From: Elusimicrobiota bacterium
GTDB lineage: Bacteria; Elusimicrobiota; Elusimicrobia; FEN-1173
Assembly (NCBI GenBank): GCA_016715645.1
Contig: JADJZR010000024.1
Location: 1 to 35,507 of the forward strand
Length of the DNA: 35,507 bases
Reading direction: 5' to 3'
A program made the position numbers and the translations under genes. The number at the start of each line of letters is the position of its first letter. Within the stretch, counting starts at the first letter, position 1. This document shows positions 34,665 to 35,507 of this stretch, in pieces. The notes beneath the pieces were generated by a model that was not told the origin of the DNA, did not search any database, and saw only the letters and a program-made list of their open reading frames with translations.

Positions 34665-35507
34665 ATGACACTATCAGAAGAAAAACCGTCTCATCCCGGA
34701 TTGGCCGGCCGGTTGGCCGGGACGTTCGTCAACTCCAAATTGACCGTTCTGTTTGTGTTGGCCAGCCTTCTGCTGGGCGTGTTCGCGGCGGTTCGGTTGC
34801 CCCGGGAAGAAGAACCTCAAATCAATGTCCCCCTGTTCGACGTGTTCGTGGGCGTTCCGGGCGCGAGCGCCCGGGAAGTGGAGGATCGGGTGACCCGTTT
34901 GGGAGAACGAAAATTTTGGGAAATACCCGGGGTGGACTATGTGTATTCCACTTCCGAACCCGGGTTGGCCCTGTTCATCCTCCGATTTAAAGTCGGGACC
35001 AATCCGGAAGAGGCCACGACCCGGGTCTACACAAAAACCTTTGCCCACATGGACATGCTTCCCCCCGGCGCCACGCAACCGCTCATCAAACCGCGTTCCA
35101 TTGATGATGTGCCGATCCTTTCTCTCAACTTAACAAAAAAGGTATCGGCTCGGGTCCCTCATCCGCCCCTTCGGGGCACCTTCGCATCAGCGGCTCTGCC
35201 GCCTCAGGTGACCGGAGCTCTGCGACGGTCCCCCCAAGAGGGGAAGGAAAACAAAGATTTTCCCTCTCCTCTTGGGAGGCCCCTCACAGAGATCGGGGCA
35301 CCTGGGGCGGCAGAGCCGCTGAATCGAGGGCAGGGTGAGGGGCCTGAGCTGTTACCAAAAAAGAAGAATGACACGCCTACAGGGAAAGGCCGCGGTTCCG
35401 AGGCGCAAACCTTGCGCCGGATCGCGGCGGCGTTGCGGGAGGAAATCAGCGCGGTGCCGGGGGTTTCCACGACGGACATTATGGGGGGGCGTCGGCGGCA
35501 GTTTCTG
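34665..35507 (+). CDS. RND-family efflux pump inner-membrane subunit, partial (runs off the window)
   Basis: Proton-driven export pump. The first membrane helix LTVLFVLASLLLGVFAAVRL is followed by PREEEPQINVPLFDVFVGVP, GASAREVEDRVTRLGERKFW, the porter-domain SIDDVPILSLNL, then LRRIAAALREEISAVPGVST and IMGGRRRQ. This is the divergent clade whose members start L-P-R-E-E-E-P-Q-I. About 86 extra codons (35142-35399) sit between SLNLTKK and GSEAQTLRRIAA, where relatives have a short turn; they are translated palindromic repeat. No membrane-fusion adaptor gene separates it from tolC. The 3' end is outside the window. Confidence 0.85.
   Translation, partial: MTLSEEKPSHPGLAGRLAGTFVNSKLTVLFVLASLLLGVFAAVRLPREEEPQINVPLFDVFVGVPGASAREVEDRVTRLGERKFWEIPGVDYVYSTSEPGLALFILRFKVGTNPEEATTRVYTKTFAHMDMLPPGATQPLIKPRSIDDVPILSLNLTKKVSARVPHPPLRGTFASAALPPQVTGALRRSPQEGKENKDFPSPLGRPLTEIGAPGAAEPLNRGQGEGPELLPKKKNDTPTGKGRGSEAQTLRRIAAALREEISAVPGVSTTDIMGGRRRQFL
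35142..35399 (+). repeat. Palindromic repeat, extended copy 4, in frame inside the RND gene
   Basis: The core, 35154-35353, has the left half (CCCTCATCCGCC...CGGGGCACC), the central arms CCCAAGAGGGGAAGG and TTTTCCCTCTCCTCTTGGG, and the right border GGTGAGGGGCCTGAGCTGTT shared with copy 1. Extra nested arms (TCAGCGGCTCTGCCGCC near 35187 and GGCGGCAGAGCCGCTGA near 35306) extend the hairpin. The 258-nt insertion is a multiple of three and has no stop in the RND frame. Confidence 0.8.

Noticed and set aside
17050..35353. CRISPR array or insertion sequence as the source of the repeats
   Set aside because: Copies are kilobases apart, lack regular spacers and carry no transposase or cas gene. They are palindromic elements.
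1..35507. Programmed frameshifting as the cause of the many frame breaks
   Set aside because: Breaks occur in unrelated genes without a shared slippery site or structure, and several genes need both directions of shift. Indel error is simpler.
1..35507. tRNA, rRNA and phage genes
   Set aside because: None recognised by eye in any intergenic stretch. The only structured RNA with convincing conserved motifs is the cobalamin riboswitch.

Overview
The window reads as the chromosome of a GC-rich Gram-negative bacterium. It encodes a TonB-dependent outer-membrane receptor, a TolC-type channel and an RND pump, together with housekeeping genes whose protein sequences are clearly bacterial. The gene mix resembles uncultivated Elusimicrobiota/Omnitrophota-type genomes, but no phylogenetic marker proves this and the assignment is only a guess.

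Region 1 (1-14354) is one long plus-strand coding block that enters the window already open. It is broken into about a dozen overlapping frames. Where one frame stops, a protein-like reading usually resumes in another, so I read it as a single giant gene (at least about 4,700 codons) or a very tight operon. Recognisable parts are TolC-like coiled coils, a GH5-type glycoside hydrolase (NEP and GEY catalytic motifs), many membrane segments, and a GT2-like glycosyltransferase ending in QRQRW. Together they suggest synthesis, trimming and export of a polysaccharide.

Region 2 (14374-25972) alternates housekeeping genes with toxin-antitoxin modules. Housekeeping: a CUT1 sugar-ABC ATPase, exodeoxyribonuclease III, an Mrp/ApbC-DUF971 fusion, an Nfu-type Fe-S scaffold, a PabB-PabC fusion and NAD-malic enzyme. 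Toxin-antitoxin: a gutted HigBA-like pair, MntA-HepT, VapBC, BrnTA and a Phd-PIN pair. MntA-HepT is flanked by a 116-117-bp duplication of the 3' end of the exonuclease gene.

Region 3 (26146-30875) is a clean cobalamin-uptake operon: promoter, cobalamin riboswitch, intrinsic terminator, then btuF-btuC-btuD-btuB joined by 4-8-nt overlaps.

Region 4 (30895-32962, minus strand) holds a duplicated, partly deleted hipBA locus and an orphan DUF4143 fragment. Region 5 (33092-35507) holds a DUF2892 membrane protein, a TolC and the start of an RND pump. A palindromic repeat family (17050, 24832, 30895, 35154) is intergenic three times, but in its fourth copy lies in frame inside the RND gene.

Many conserved genes carry one or more single-base frameshifts with intact motifs on both sides. 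The simplest explanation is consensus indel error, so most broken genes here should not be called pseudogenes without read-level checks. The exceptions are real deletions that no single-base error can explain: higB, hipA and the second hipBA copy.
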